Shown: positions 1 through 6,964 of the stretch, piece by piece
Layout: every line of letters starts with the position of its first letter
How positions within the stretch are numbered: the stretch's first letter is position 1
NCBI GenBank assembly: GCA_903879775.1
Contig: CAIRMY010000107.1
Coordinates: forward strand, 1 to 26,298
Direction of reading: 5' to 3'
Origin: an uncultured Bacteroidota bacterium
Lineage (GTDB): Bacteria > Bacteroidota > Bacteroidia > NS11-12g > UBA955
DNA: 26,298 nt
Program-made: the position numbers and the translations under genes
Notes under the pieces: model-generated
What the model was told of the DNA's origin: nothing
Seen by the model: only the letters and a program-made list of their open reading frames with translations
The model's database searches: none

Positions 1-743
1 ATACGGATGGTTACTTCCTCCTCTACTGGAGTTGTTACCATTGGGTTTTCAAGGACATCGAAAGTAACTTTAAAGCGGTCAACTTTCTTTGATTTGTATG
101 ATTCTGCGCCTTTCGGGTCATAGGTCATTGTGATTAATGTACCAAATTGAGGCATCGCACCTTTCTCTAGACGCTCTTTCAACTCGATATTTTCAGTTTC
201 AAGTACCTTTTTAGAATTTCTTTCATTATCTAAATCAGCAATCAACTGATTCTTTTGATTTGATAAAGAATCAATTTGCGATGTCAAGAAAGCAATTTTT
301 CTCTTGGCTTCGGCCAATTGACGACGCAATTCATCCAAGTTTCCTTTGCCACCTTTAGTGCCAAAATTGGAAATACCACCATTTGAGTTTGAATTGGTTG
401 TTGATGAATTATCAGAACTTACTTTTGGTCCTGCCAATAATTGACGACGTAAAATACTAATTTGACGATATGCGGCCAATATTTTAGGATTCTTGTCGCT
501 TTCTAATTCACCAACCTTGGTTGTTAGAGATTGATTTTCAGATTGCAAAGACTTTACAACTGAGTTCAAAGAATCTTCCAATCTCAACAATTCTTTTTGC
601 AATGAATCTTTTGCATTCATTAATGCAAGTTCGTTTTTTGCTTGAGCACCAAACTTACTTCCATTTAAATAAAGGAATGTGTTGGTTCCAGCTGATAAAA
701 GTAATAAAATTACCAATATCACAATGACTGCGGTTCTTTTCAT
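1..743 (-). CDS. Membrane-anchored coiled-coil protein, 3' part beyond the window edge
   Basis: The frame opens with ATG at 743-741 and stays open to the left edge, giving 247 codons without a stop. The N-terminus is MKRTAVIVILVILLLLSAG, one uncleaved-looking membrane helix (about residues 4-21). A long heptad-rich, Leu/Gln/Lys/Glu-rich segment follows (about 35-85), then a Ser/Asn/Gly-rich linker (about 105-130) and a second coiled coil (about 135-190). The last visible part, starting near MPQFGTLITMTYDPKG, looks like a beta-rich domain. This layout suggests a periplasmic coiled-coil protein anchored in the inner membrane. I do not recognise a named family or function. It lies 44 bp downstream of the thioredoxin-like gene on the same strand. 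A 7/8 match to the -7 box (TAATATTG, 759-766) precedes it, so it may have its own promoter. Confidence 0.8.
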   Translation of the reverse strand, partial: MKRTAVIVILVILLLLSAGTNTFLYLNGSKFGAQAKNELALMNAKDSLQKELLRLEDSLNSVVKSLQSENQSLTTKVGELESDKNPKILAAYRQISILRRQLLAGPKVSSDNSSTTNSNSNGGISNFGTKGGKGNLDELRRQLAEAKRKIAFLTSQIDSLSNQKNQLIADLDNERNSKKVLETENIELKERLEKGAMPQFGTLITMTYDPKGAESYKSKKVDRFKVTFDVLENPMVTTPVEEEVTIR

Positions 744-766
744 AATCTACGAATAGTTTGCAATAT

Positions 767-783
767 TACGAAATAATTTCGTA
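767..783. repeat. Short perfect inverted repeat between two leftward genes
   Basis: TACGAAAT and ATTTCGTA form an 8-bp perfect inverted repeat around a single central A. It lies in the 44-bp gap between the stop of the thioredoxin-like gene and the start of the coiled-coil gene. It is AT-rich and has no following T tract on the minus strand, so it is a poor terminator. It could be an operator for the coiled-coil gene, or chance. Confidence 0.35.
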
Positions 784-787
784 GGTT

Positions 788-2113
788 TTAATTGCTTGAT
801 GTGTTTTTTACGATAAAACGCTGAAATTGTAGTGGATTCATGCCAATTTTGATAATTTTATGACGAGAATCGATTAAAAATGATTGAGGCATTGACTGTA
901 ATTTTAACTTTTTCGCAATTTTAGGAGAGCAAAAACCATGAAAGAAATTCGTTTCATATCGCTTGTTATATCGATAAACGTACTTTCCACTTCCACCGTG
1001 ATTGAGCATCAGTATTTTAAAATTTGACGGTAAATTGCGTTGAATTTGATGCATTAACATTGAATCCTTAATAAACGTTGGATTTTCCGCACTCCAAACA
1101 TACACGAATAAATATTCCGATTTTATCCTTCTAATTTGTTTTTTGTGAACTGGTTTTTCCGCAACACAAAATCTAAATCGAGGCATTTTTTGGCCTATGG
1201 CTAAACTCGACTCATTTTCCTGCGATTTGACTTTTTCAATACTCACCGATTCTAATAAAGGATCTAAATTTTTAATTAAGAAGGTATTACCCATCCAAAA
1301 CAAATAATTATTTTCCGAAATAGTGAGGGAATTAGAGGCTTGAAACAATTCAGAACCTTGCGACTTTAAATAAATTTTATCGATTCCAATGTCGTTGTAA
1401 TGACCATTGCAATTCACATCTTTAACTGCAATATTTAAGGTATCTTCATCAAAAATAAAATGAGTGTACCATAAATTCCAACGGGTTTCTTTCAAAGAAA
1501 ATCGTGTACTTACATACGTCCTATCTCCTTGTAAAGCCAAAATTGCATCATCGCTCATTTTTGCAAATTGCTTAAATTGTTGGTATGGAAAAGGCTCAAA
1601 TTGAATCCCAAGCGCTTTTTCAGTATTTCCAGTTAAAATTGGTTTTAACGTTTTTCCTTGAGTTAAAGTATCTGGTATTTCATCATTAAAATTGAAATTA
1701 TGATTTCTGTCGATCCATATTAAACTCTTATTTCGATGCAATTGAGTTGGATTTTCAACTATAAACAAAGTATGGTTGGGTGAAAACTGATTTACATTGT
1801 GTTTTTCAAAAAAATACCCATATGCCAAGTTGGGTGTTTTGGGGTTGGGAGGGATAATTTTTTGATGTTTAACACTATCACCAACCATCACCGCCGATAA
1901 ATCTAAAAATTCAGCCACCCTATCGCCAGACAAGAAAAACAATGGCGACAACGACATCGATTGAAGCTGATCAGCATCGAGACCTCGTTTAGAGAATTTC
2001 AATGTTACAGTTTTTTTCTCTTTTAATTCAGGAATTTGTTCTTGAGCTTTTAGCTCCAATATCCCTGAAAAAATAAATATAAAACAGAATAGTCCAAACT
2101 TTTTGAACTCCAT
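788..2113 (-). CDS. Secreted protein with C-terminal thioredoxin-like (TlpA/Redoxin) domain lacking CxxC
   Basis: This is a 441-residue protein with a signal peptide (residues 1-23, hydrophobic core FGLFCFIFIFSGIL, cleavage near KAQ), so it is periplasmic or outer-membrane facing. The middle has two Asp/Asn-rich loops, DRNHNFNFNDE (135-145) and DVNCNGHYND (232-241), that resemble the DxNxN calcium-loop pattern. The C-terminal part starts with AIGQKMPRF (306-313), as redoxin domains do, and ends with SMPQSFLID (407-415), the usual cis-Pro strand. At the place of the WCxPC active site the sequence reads VYVWSAENPTF (337-347), with no cysteine pair. It therefore looks like a thioredoxin fold without dithiol chemistry, perhaps a binding or scaffold protein. 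Its start is 5 bp after the stop of the small membrane protein gene, so the two are probably co-transcribed. The fold call is by eye. Confidence 0.75.
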   Translation of the reverse strand: MEFKKFGLFCFIFIFSGILELKAQEQIPELKEKKTVTLKFSKRGLDADQLQSMSLSPLFFLSGDRVAEFLDLSAVMVGDSVKHQKIIPPNPKTPNLAYGYFFEKHNVNQFSPNHTLFIVENPTQLHRNKSLIWIDRNHNFNFNDEIPDTLTQGKTLKPILTGNTEKALGIQFEPFPYQQFKQFAKMSDDAILALQGDRTYVSTRFSLKETRWNLWYTHFIFDEDTLNIAVKDVNCNGHYNDIGIDKIYLKSQGSELFQASNSLTISENNYLFWMGNTFLIKNLDPLLESVSIEKVKSQENESSLAIGQKMPRFRFCVAEKPVHKKQIRRIKSEYLFVYVWSAENPTFIKDSMLMHQIQRNLPSNFKILMLNHGGSGKYVYRYNKRYETNFFHGFCSPKIAKKLKLQSMPQSFLIDSRHKIIKIGMNPLQFQRFIVKNTSSN

Positions 2114-2118
2114 TGTGA

Positions 2119-2277
2119 TTATTTACAAAACTTAACAAACATGACAATAATTGCCATTAAAAACATCAAAATGGAAATGCGATTGATACCGTGCATGACG
2201 CGTAAGTTCAAATTTTGCTTTTCCCCATTGCCTTGTTTTTTAAACATTAAATACGAAGCTATTTTCTTGAATATCAT
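2119..2277 (-). CDS. Small single-pass membrane protein, 52 aa, resembling the DUF6728 type
   Basis: The frame runs from ATG at 2277-2275 to TAA at 2121-2119. The protein is short and basic at the N-terminus (MIFKKIASYLMFKKQGNGEK), followed by NLNLRVMHGINRISI and one hydrophobic helix (about residues 34-50) ending in KFCK. From memory, the segment NLR.MHGINRISI.MF is typical of tiny conserved Bacteroidota membrane proteins such as DUF6728. No function is known to me. It sits 14 bp after the lon stop and 5 bp before the thioredoxin-like gene. An exact -7 box (TATATTTG) lies 4 nt before the ATG. This gap would otherwise be empty, and the dense fit between the neighbours supports a real gene. 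The family name is a recollection and was not checked. Confidence 0.72.
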   Translation of the reverse strand: MIFKKIASYLMFKKQGNGEKQNLNLRVMHGINRISILMFLMAIIVMFVKFCK

Positions 2278-2281
2278 CTAT

Positions 2282-2289
2282 CAAATATA
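2282..2289 (-). promoter_or_regulatory. Putative Bacteroidota -7 box before the small membrane protein gene
   Basis: The minus strand reads TATATTTG, an exact match to TAnnTTTG, followed by 4 nt and the ATG. A TTG lies 22 bp upstream (2312-2314), slightly farther than the usual 19-21. If used, the transcript would begin at or very near the start codon. Confidence 0.45.
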
Positions 2290-2291
2290 GG

Positions 2292-4775
2292 TTATTTTTT
2301 AATTTCGTTGACAAGTACAGAAACATTGATTGGATTTTTCACTTTTTCATCGAGTAAAGCATGGTCGAGAACTTCAAACATATTTTTAACATAAATAAAA
2401 TTCAAACCTTTCAAGAAATCTTTAGGAATATCTAAAATGTCTTTTTTGTTCTGTTCACAGATAATAATATCGGTAATTCCTGCGCGTTTGGCCGCCAATA
2501 TCTTTTCTTTAATTCCTCCAACAGGCAGCACTTTTCCTCTTAAAGTAATTTCACCTGTCATGGCCATTTTATTTCGAACCTTTCTTTGCGTAAATAATGA
2601 AGCCAAAGAAGTTAAAACCGTAATACCGGCTGAAGGGCCATCCTTTGGTATTGATCCCGCAGGGAAGTGAATGTGAACATTCCAAAAATCAAAAATAGCA
2701 GGATCTAAATCAATGTAATCGGCATGAGCTTTCAAAAAAGAATGGGCCAAACTTACACTTTCCTTCATCACATCGCCTAGCTGCCCTGTTACTTTTAACT
2801 CACCTTTGCCCTTGGTTAAAGTACTTTCAACAAAAAGCACAGATCCACCCATTGGACTCCATGCCAAACCAGTAACAACCCCAGCAGTTAAATTATTTTC
2901 ATACAATTCTGGTTCCATTTTTTCAGGACCAAGAATCTCACAAACATCATCTACAGATAAAACCTTTTTGAAGCTAGATTCTGAAGCAACCAATTGAGCT
3001 GTAAATCTTGCCACAGAGGCAATTTTTTTATCAAGTCCTCTAACACCACTTTCCCTTGTATATTGTTCAATGATGGTTTCAATTGCATTGTCTGTAATTT
3101 TAAATTGAGGACCCTTCAAACCATGAGCTTTCCTTTGCTTTGGAATAAGGTATTTTTTAGCAATTTCAATTTTCTCCTCTAAGCTATAACCATTAATATC
3201 AATAATTTCCATTCTATCTAACAGTGCAGGTTGAATTGAATCTAATGAATTGGCAGTAGCCACAAATAGAACTTTGCTTAAATCGTAATCAAGTTCAAGA
3301 TAATTGTCATAAAAAGAGGTGTTTTGTTCTGGATCAAGGGCTTCTAACAATGCACTCGAAGGATCGCCTCTAAAATCGCGACCTAATTTATCAATTTCAT
3401 CGAGCACAAATACAGGATTTGATGAACCAGATTTTTTCAAATTTTGAATAATTCTACCAGGCATCGCACCAATATAAGTTTTACGGTGTCCTCTAATTTC
3501 AGATTCATCATGTAAGCCACCCAAACTCATACGGATATATTTACGATTTAATGCGCGCGAAATGCTTTTACCCAATGAAGTTTTACCGACACCTGGAGGG
3601 CCATACAAGCAAATAATTGGACTTTTCAAATCACCCTTCAGTTTCAAGACCGCCAAATATTCTAAGATGCGTTTTTTAACTTTATCTAGTCCAAAATGAT
3701 CTTCATCTAAAACTTTTTTAGCATTCAATAAATCAAAATTATCTGTTGTATACGAATCCCAAGGAAGATCTAGCAGTAGTTGCACATAATTTAAGCCAAC
3801 TGAATAATCAGGGGAAGCAGGATTTACTCTTTGCAAGCGGTCTAATTCTTTATTGAAATGATCTTTAATATCTTTTTTCCAACTTTTAGACTCTCCTTTT
3901 TCTCTTAAATTTTGAATTTCTTTATCCGGGGTATCGCCACCTAATTCTTCTTGAATGGCTCTGATTTGTTGTTGAAGGAAATATTCACGTTGTTGTTTAT
4001 CAATATCTGTCCGAACTCTATTTTGAATTTGGTCTTTCAATTCCAACATTTGAAGTTCTTTGGTAATATGTTCGAGTATTTTTTCAGAACGTTTTTTAGG
4101 ATTCAATAGTTCTAAAACTTCTTGCTTCTCATGAACTGAAATATTCATATTGCTGGCAACAAAGTGCACTAAAAAAACACTTGAATCAATATTTTTAATG
4201 GCAATTGACGCTTCTGAGGGGATATTGGGCGCTAGATTGATAATATTATATGAAATATCCTTTATTGAATCAATGATGGCTTTATACTCTTTGTCTTTTT
4301 CACCTTTAAACAATTCGTCGGTTAGCGATGTCACTTTCGCTCTAAAATATGGTTCTTCGGCCACAAAGTCCCCCAAAATAACCCTTCTTTTACCTTGAAT
4401 AATAACAGTTGTGGTGCCATCGGGCATTCGCATGACTTTAATGATTTTTGCGAGAGTACCTATTTTATTGAGATCATCGATGGTTGGATCTTCTACATTT
4501 GAATTTTTTTGAGAAACAACTGCAATGATATTGTCTTTTTTATTTGCGTCTTTGATTAGTTTAATACTTTTATCTCTCCCTACGGTTATAGGGAAAATAA
4601 CACCTGGAAAAAGCACAGTATTTTTAATAGCAAGAACTGGCAATTCATCTGGCACATCCATTTTATTGCTTTCATCCTCCTCTTGTTTGGAAAATAATGG
4701 CAAAAATTCTGGAGATTCATCAATAGAATCTTCATCGTTCCCAAATCTTATAATTGAATTTTTATTGCTAAACAT
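2292..4775 (-). CDS. lon: ATP-dependent protease La (Lon)
   Basis: LonA-type cytosolic protease that unfolds and degrades damaged and regulatory proteins. With the start at 4775 it has 827 residues, usual for Bacteroidota Lon. The N-terminal LON substrate domain begins at LPVLAIKNTVLFPG. Next come the helical region (QQREYFLQQQIRAIQEELG) and the AAA+ module, with Walker A GPPGVGKT (392-399) and Walker B VFVLDEID (455-462). The protease domain carries the catalytic Ser in PKDGPSAG (Ser715) and Lys in GGIKEK (Lys756). The frame stays open upstream to 4919, but that extension (MSKCRYIFVL...) does not look like Lon and crosses a good promoter. The ATG at 4775 gives a leader of about 30 nt, so I chose it. 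The small membrane protein gene follows 14 bp downstream. Confidence 0.97.
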   Translation of the reverse strand: MFSNKNSIIRFGNDEDSIDESPEFLPLFSKQEEDESNKMDVPDELPVLAIKNTVLFPGVIFPITVGRDKSIKLIKDANKKDNIIAVVSQKNSNVEDPTIDDLNKIGTLAKIIKVMRMPDGTTTVIIQGKRRVILGDFVAEEPYFRAKVTSLTDELFKGEKDKEYKAIIDSIKDISYNIINLAPNIPSEASIAIKNIDSSVFLVHFVASNMNISVHEKQEVLELLNPKKRSEKILEHITKELQMLELKDQIQNRVRTDIDKQQREYFLQQQIRAIQEELGGDTPDKEIQNLREKGESKSWKKDIKDHFNKELDRLQRVNPASPDYSVGLNYVQLLLDLPWDSYTTDNFDLLNAKKVLDEDHFGLDKVKKRILEYLAVLKLKGDLKSPIICLYGPPGVGKTSLGKSISRALNRKYIRMSLGGLHDESEIRGHRKTYIGAMPGRIIQNLKKSGSSNPVFVLDEIDKLGRDFRGDPSSALLEALDPEQNTSFYDNYLELDYDLSKVLFVATANSLDSIQPALLDRMEIIDINGYSLEEKIEIAKKYLIPKQRKAHGLKGPQFKITDNAIETIIEQYTRESGVRGLDKKIASVARFTAQLVASESSFKKVLSVDDVCEILGPEKMEPELYENNLTAGVVTGLAWSPMGGSVLFVESTLTKGKGELKVTGQLGDVMKESVSLAHSFLKAHADYIDLDPAIFDFWNVHIHFPAGSIPKDGPSAGITVLTSLASLFTQRKVRNKMAMTGEITLRGKVLPVGGIKEKILAAKRAGITDIIICEQNKKDILDIPKDFLKGLNFIYVKNMFEVLDHALLDEKVKNPINVSVLVNEIKK

Positions 4776-4808
4776 GATTTCGAAATACACATTATTCAAT
4801 GGTTGTGC

Positions 4809-4816
4809 CAAAGATA
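4809..4816 (-). promoter_or_regulatory. Putative lon promoter -7 box
   Basis: The minus strand reads TATCTTTG, an exact TAnnTTTG match, 33 nt before the chosen lon ATG (4775). No convincing TTTG lies at the expected -33 distance; that stretch is T-rich. The position argues against the longer open frame as the true lon start. Confidence 0.55.
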
Positions 4817-4968
4817 TACATTCATTCAAATAAATAAAAAAAATGATGTACCTGACAGAAAAACAAAACCAAATTTGGGTTGAATCTGCCAAAACAAATA
4901 TGTAGCGACATTTTGACATACCACATAAAGGGTTTAATTATTTCACAAACTGAATAAAAAAGTGATAC

Positions 4969-5006
4969 AAATTTGCAATTGTCAATGATTTAACGAAATT
5001 TGCAAT
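4969..5006. repeat. Direct repeat of 11 bp in the lipoprotein promoter region
   Basis: AAATTTGCAAT occurs at 4969-4979 and again at 4996-5006, 27 bp apart start to start. The first copy contains the putative -33 TTTG and the second the putative -7 box. The repeat may simply reflect these two promoter elements, or may form paired binding sites for a regulator. Confidence 0.5.
4972..5002 (+). promoter_or_regulatory. Putative promoter of the lipoprotein gene
   Basis: TTTG at 4972-4975 and GAAATTTG at 4995-5002 (7/8 match to TAnnTTTG) are separated by 19 bp, the classical Bacteroidota spacing. The box ends 25 nt before the ATG at 5028. Confidence 0.65.
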
Positions 5007-5027
5007 AAAACTATCAAAAAACACACT

Positions 5028-5876
5028 ATGAAATTAAAACAAATTATTTTTTCGTTGTCAGTTGCTTCATTGGCATTTTTGGCATCATGTGGTGAAGATT
5101 CAACCACTCCGAAACCAACAATTTCTCTAAATGCTGGTGCTGGCTACGTTAGCAAAGACGGTGATGTAAATGCAGGTTCTGTAATTACATTCAGTATTTC
5201 AGCAAACGCTGGTTCAGACGCATTGAAAAACATTGTAATTACTTGCACAATGGCGAATGGTTCGGTTAAATCGTTGTTAGACACTTCTTTAACTGCTAAA
5301 AACAACAATTTCACAAAATCTATGGCTGCACAAGGTAGCGTAGGTGATGTTATTGCATATACATTCACTGCGAATGACGGAAACGGGCAATCAGCGTCAA
5401 CAAAGGTAATGACTACCGTTATTCCTATTGAAACTGCATTAGACGGTGTTTCAGGACAACAAGTTTACAATGCAAATTCGGTTGGTATGCCAGTTGCATA
5501 CAATTTACCATCGAGCACTGCCATCACTACTGGTGTAAATGGTGTTAAAGATATTTTAGACAAAAACACAGCTGGTTCTGCTCAGTGGACTAAAACTTGG
5601 GGATCTGGCAATGGTTCTAAATTTGTTAAAATAACTGCAAATGATTATAACAATTGTGAAGGTACCGGCTATGCATACCAATTATGGAAATCTTATGGTT
5701 CTGCTGCTAAAGATCAAGTTACTTTAGTTGATGGAGATTGCTATTTGGTAAAATCTGGCCAAGACGTTCCTTTTGGTTTGTTCGTGGTTAAAATTACTGC
5801 TGTTGTTGATTTACCTGCTGCAGGAAATAACAACGATTACGCTCAATTTGATTATAAAGGAATTGTTTTAGATTAA
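5028..5876 (+). CDS. Putative lipoprotein with Ig-like/PKD-like N-terminal domain
   Basis: This is a 282-residue protein with a lipoprotein signal peptide: basic MKLKQ, hydrophobic core, lipobox LASC with Cys21. The residues after the Cys (GEDS) are acidic, as often seen in surface-exported Bacteroidota lipoproteins, but the match to a known export signal is weak. Residues of about 30-125 look like an Ig/PKD-like beta domain (TFSISANAGS...LKNIVITC, ending YTFTANDGNGQSAS). The C-terminal part ends with FVVKITAVVD...NDYAQFDYKG, a pattern common in uncharacterised Bacteroidota lipoproteins. There is no type IX C-terminal sorting domain and no catalytic motif. It is probably an outer-membrane lipoprotein of unknown role. 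It has its own promoter and a strong terminator, so it is a single-gene unit. Divergent from lon. Confidence 0.85.
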   Translation: MKLKQIIFSLSVASLAFLASCGEDSTTPKPTISLNAGAGYVSKDGDVNAGSVITFSISANAGSDALKNIVITCTMANGSVKSLLDTSLTAKNNNFTKSMAAQGSVGDVIAYTFTANDGNGQSASTKVMTTVIPIETALDGVSGQQVYNANSVGMPVAYNLPSSTAITTGVNGVKDILDKNTAGSAQWTKTWGSGNGSKFVKITANDYNNCEGTGYAYQLWKSYGSAAKDQVTLVDGDCYLVKSGQDVPFGLFVVKITAVVDLPAAGNNNDYAQFDYKGIVLD

Positions 5877-5904
5877 TTCTTTAACTATTTTTTGCACATA
5901 TCAC

Positions 5905-5933
5905 AAAAACCCCCGAATATTCGGGGGTTTTTT
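5905..5933 (+). terminator. Rho-independent terminator after the lipoprotein gene
   Basis: CCCCCGAATATTCGGGGG (5910-5927) is a perfect GC-rich palindrome flanked by A5 upstream and T6 downstream. It lies 33 bp after the stop codon and before pfkA. The flanking A and T runs would also allow termination from the right. Confidence 0.93.
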
Positions 5934-5978
5934 GTTTACTTTGAAAAATATTCATTTATCTATTAAATTTTATTATTT

Positions 5979-6947
5979 GTGAAAAGAATTGCTGTTTTTA
6001 CCTCAGGTGGCGATGCCCCAGGAATGAATGCTTGTATTCGAGCGGTTGTTAGAGCTTGTGTGCATTTTAATGTTGAAATATATGGAATTCACGGAGGTTA
6101 TCAAGGAATGATTGAAAACAACATCCGTCCAATGACCACAAACTCGGTGGCAAATATTATTCAATACGGAGGCACCATTCTTAAGACTGCCAGAAGTAAA
6201 GATTTCATGACCCCAAAAGGAAGAAAAATCGCCTACGACAATTTAAAGCATCACAATATAGACGGGTTAGTTTGCATTGGCGGAAATGGCACTTATACAG
6301 GAGCTATGACATTCGAACAAGAGTTCGGCATACCAAGTATTGGTTGTCCGGGTACAATTGATAACGATCTATTTGGAACTGATTATACAATAGGTTACGA
6401 CACTGCCATTAACACGGCAGTAGATGCAATTGATAAAATTCGAGATACAGCTGATGCCCATAACCGTGTTTTCTTCATAGAAGTAATGGGAAGGCACTCA
6501 GGACATATTGCGCTGTATGCAGGTATCGCTGGAGGAGCTGAAGGGATTTTCATTCCTGAAAAAGAACATGAATTTGAAGATGTTTGTAAAATTTATGAGA
6601 AAAAATCACGGACAAAACAATTTTCAATTTTTGTAGTTGCTGAAGGTGAAACTGATGGACACGCATTTGATATTGCCAAAAGATTCCAAGAGAAATTTCC
6701 TGATACCGACAGCAGAGTAACTGTACTAGGCCATATACAAAGGGGTGGTAAACCATCTGCGAATGATAGAATTCTTGCTTCTCGTTTAGGAGCGCATGCT
6801 GTGAAAGCCCTTCTTGAAGGTAAAAGAAATATGGCAGTTGGTGTTATTAACAATGAAGTCAGTTTTACGCCTTTTGAAACTGCAATTTTCCATAAGAAAA
6901 GCATTAATGAGAACTTATGGATTATGAACGATATTATCACTAGTTAA
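5979..6947 (+). CDS. pfkA: 6-phosphofructokinase, ATP-type, GTG start
   Basis: Phosphorylates fructose 6-phosphate in glycolysis; 322 residues, the usual bacterial length. It starts with GTG and reads MKRIAVFTSGGDAPGMNACI, the conserved N-terminus with the nucleotide loop. The catalytic motif GTIDND is at 125-130, the sugar-binding EVMGRHSGH follows, and HIQRGGKPSANDR lies near the C-terminus. Residue 103 is Asn in GGNGTYTG, where the family nearly always has Asp (GGDGS/T); in E. coli PfkA this Asp contacts Mg-nucleotide. Gly104, expected for ATP-dependent enzymes, is kept. No ATG is available near the start, so GTG is taken as real. It is separated from the lipoprotein gene by a terminator, and TTTACTTTG at 5935-5943 may be a degenerate -7 box. 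recN follows after 17 bp. Confidence 0.95.
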   Translation: MKRIAVFTSGGDAPGMNACIRAVVRACVHFNVEIYGIHGGYQGMIENNIRPMTTNSVANIIQYGGTILKTARSKDFMTPKGRKIAYDNLKHHNIDGLVCIGGNGTYTGAMTFEQEFGIPSIGCPGTIDNDLFGTDYTIGYDTAINTAVDAIDKIRDTADAHNRVFFIEVMGRHSGHIALYAGIAGGAEGIFIPEKEHEFEDVCKIYEKKSRTKQFSIFVVAEGETDGHAFDIAKRFQEKFPDTDSRVTVLGHIQRGGKPSANDRILASRLGAHAVKALLEGKRNMAVGVINNEVSFTPFETAIFHKKSINENLWIMNDIITS

Positions 6948-6964
6948 TTTTTTTTGACATACAT

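Noticed and set aside
4795..4810. Sigma-54-like promoter (TGGCAC-N5-TTGA) upstream of lon on the minus strand
   Set aside because: The nearly invariant GC of the -12 element is GA here, and the match overlaps a better housekeeping -7 box, so it is probably chance.
4776..4919. N-terminal extension of 48 codons upstream of the lon start
   Set aside because: The residues are not Lon-like and the segment contains an exact -7 box 33 nt before the ATG at 4775.
6593..6940. 115-codon open frame on the minus strand inside pfkA
   Set aside because: It lies entirely within the strongly supported pfkA gene and has no recognisable protein features; it is a shadow of the real frame.
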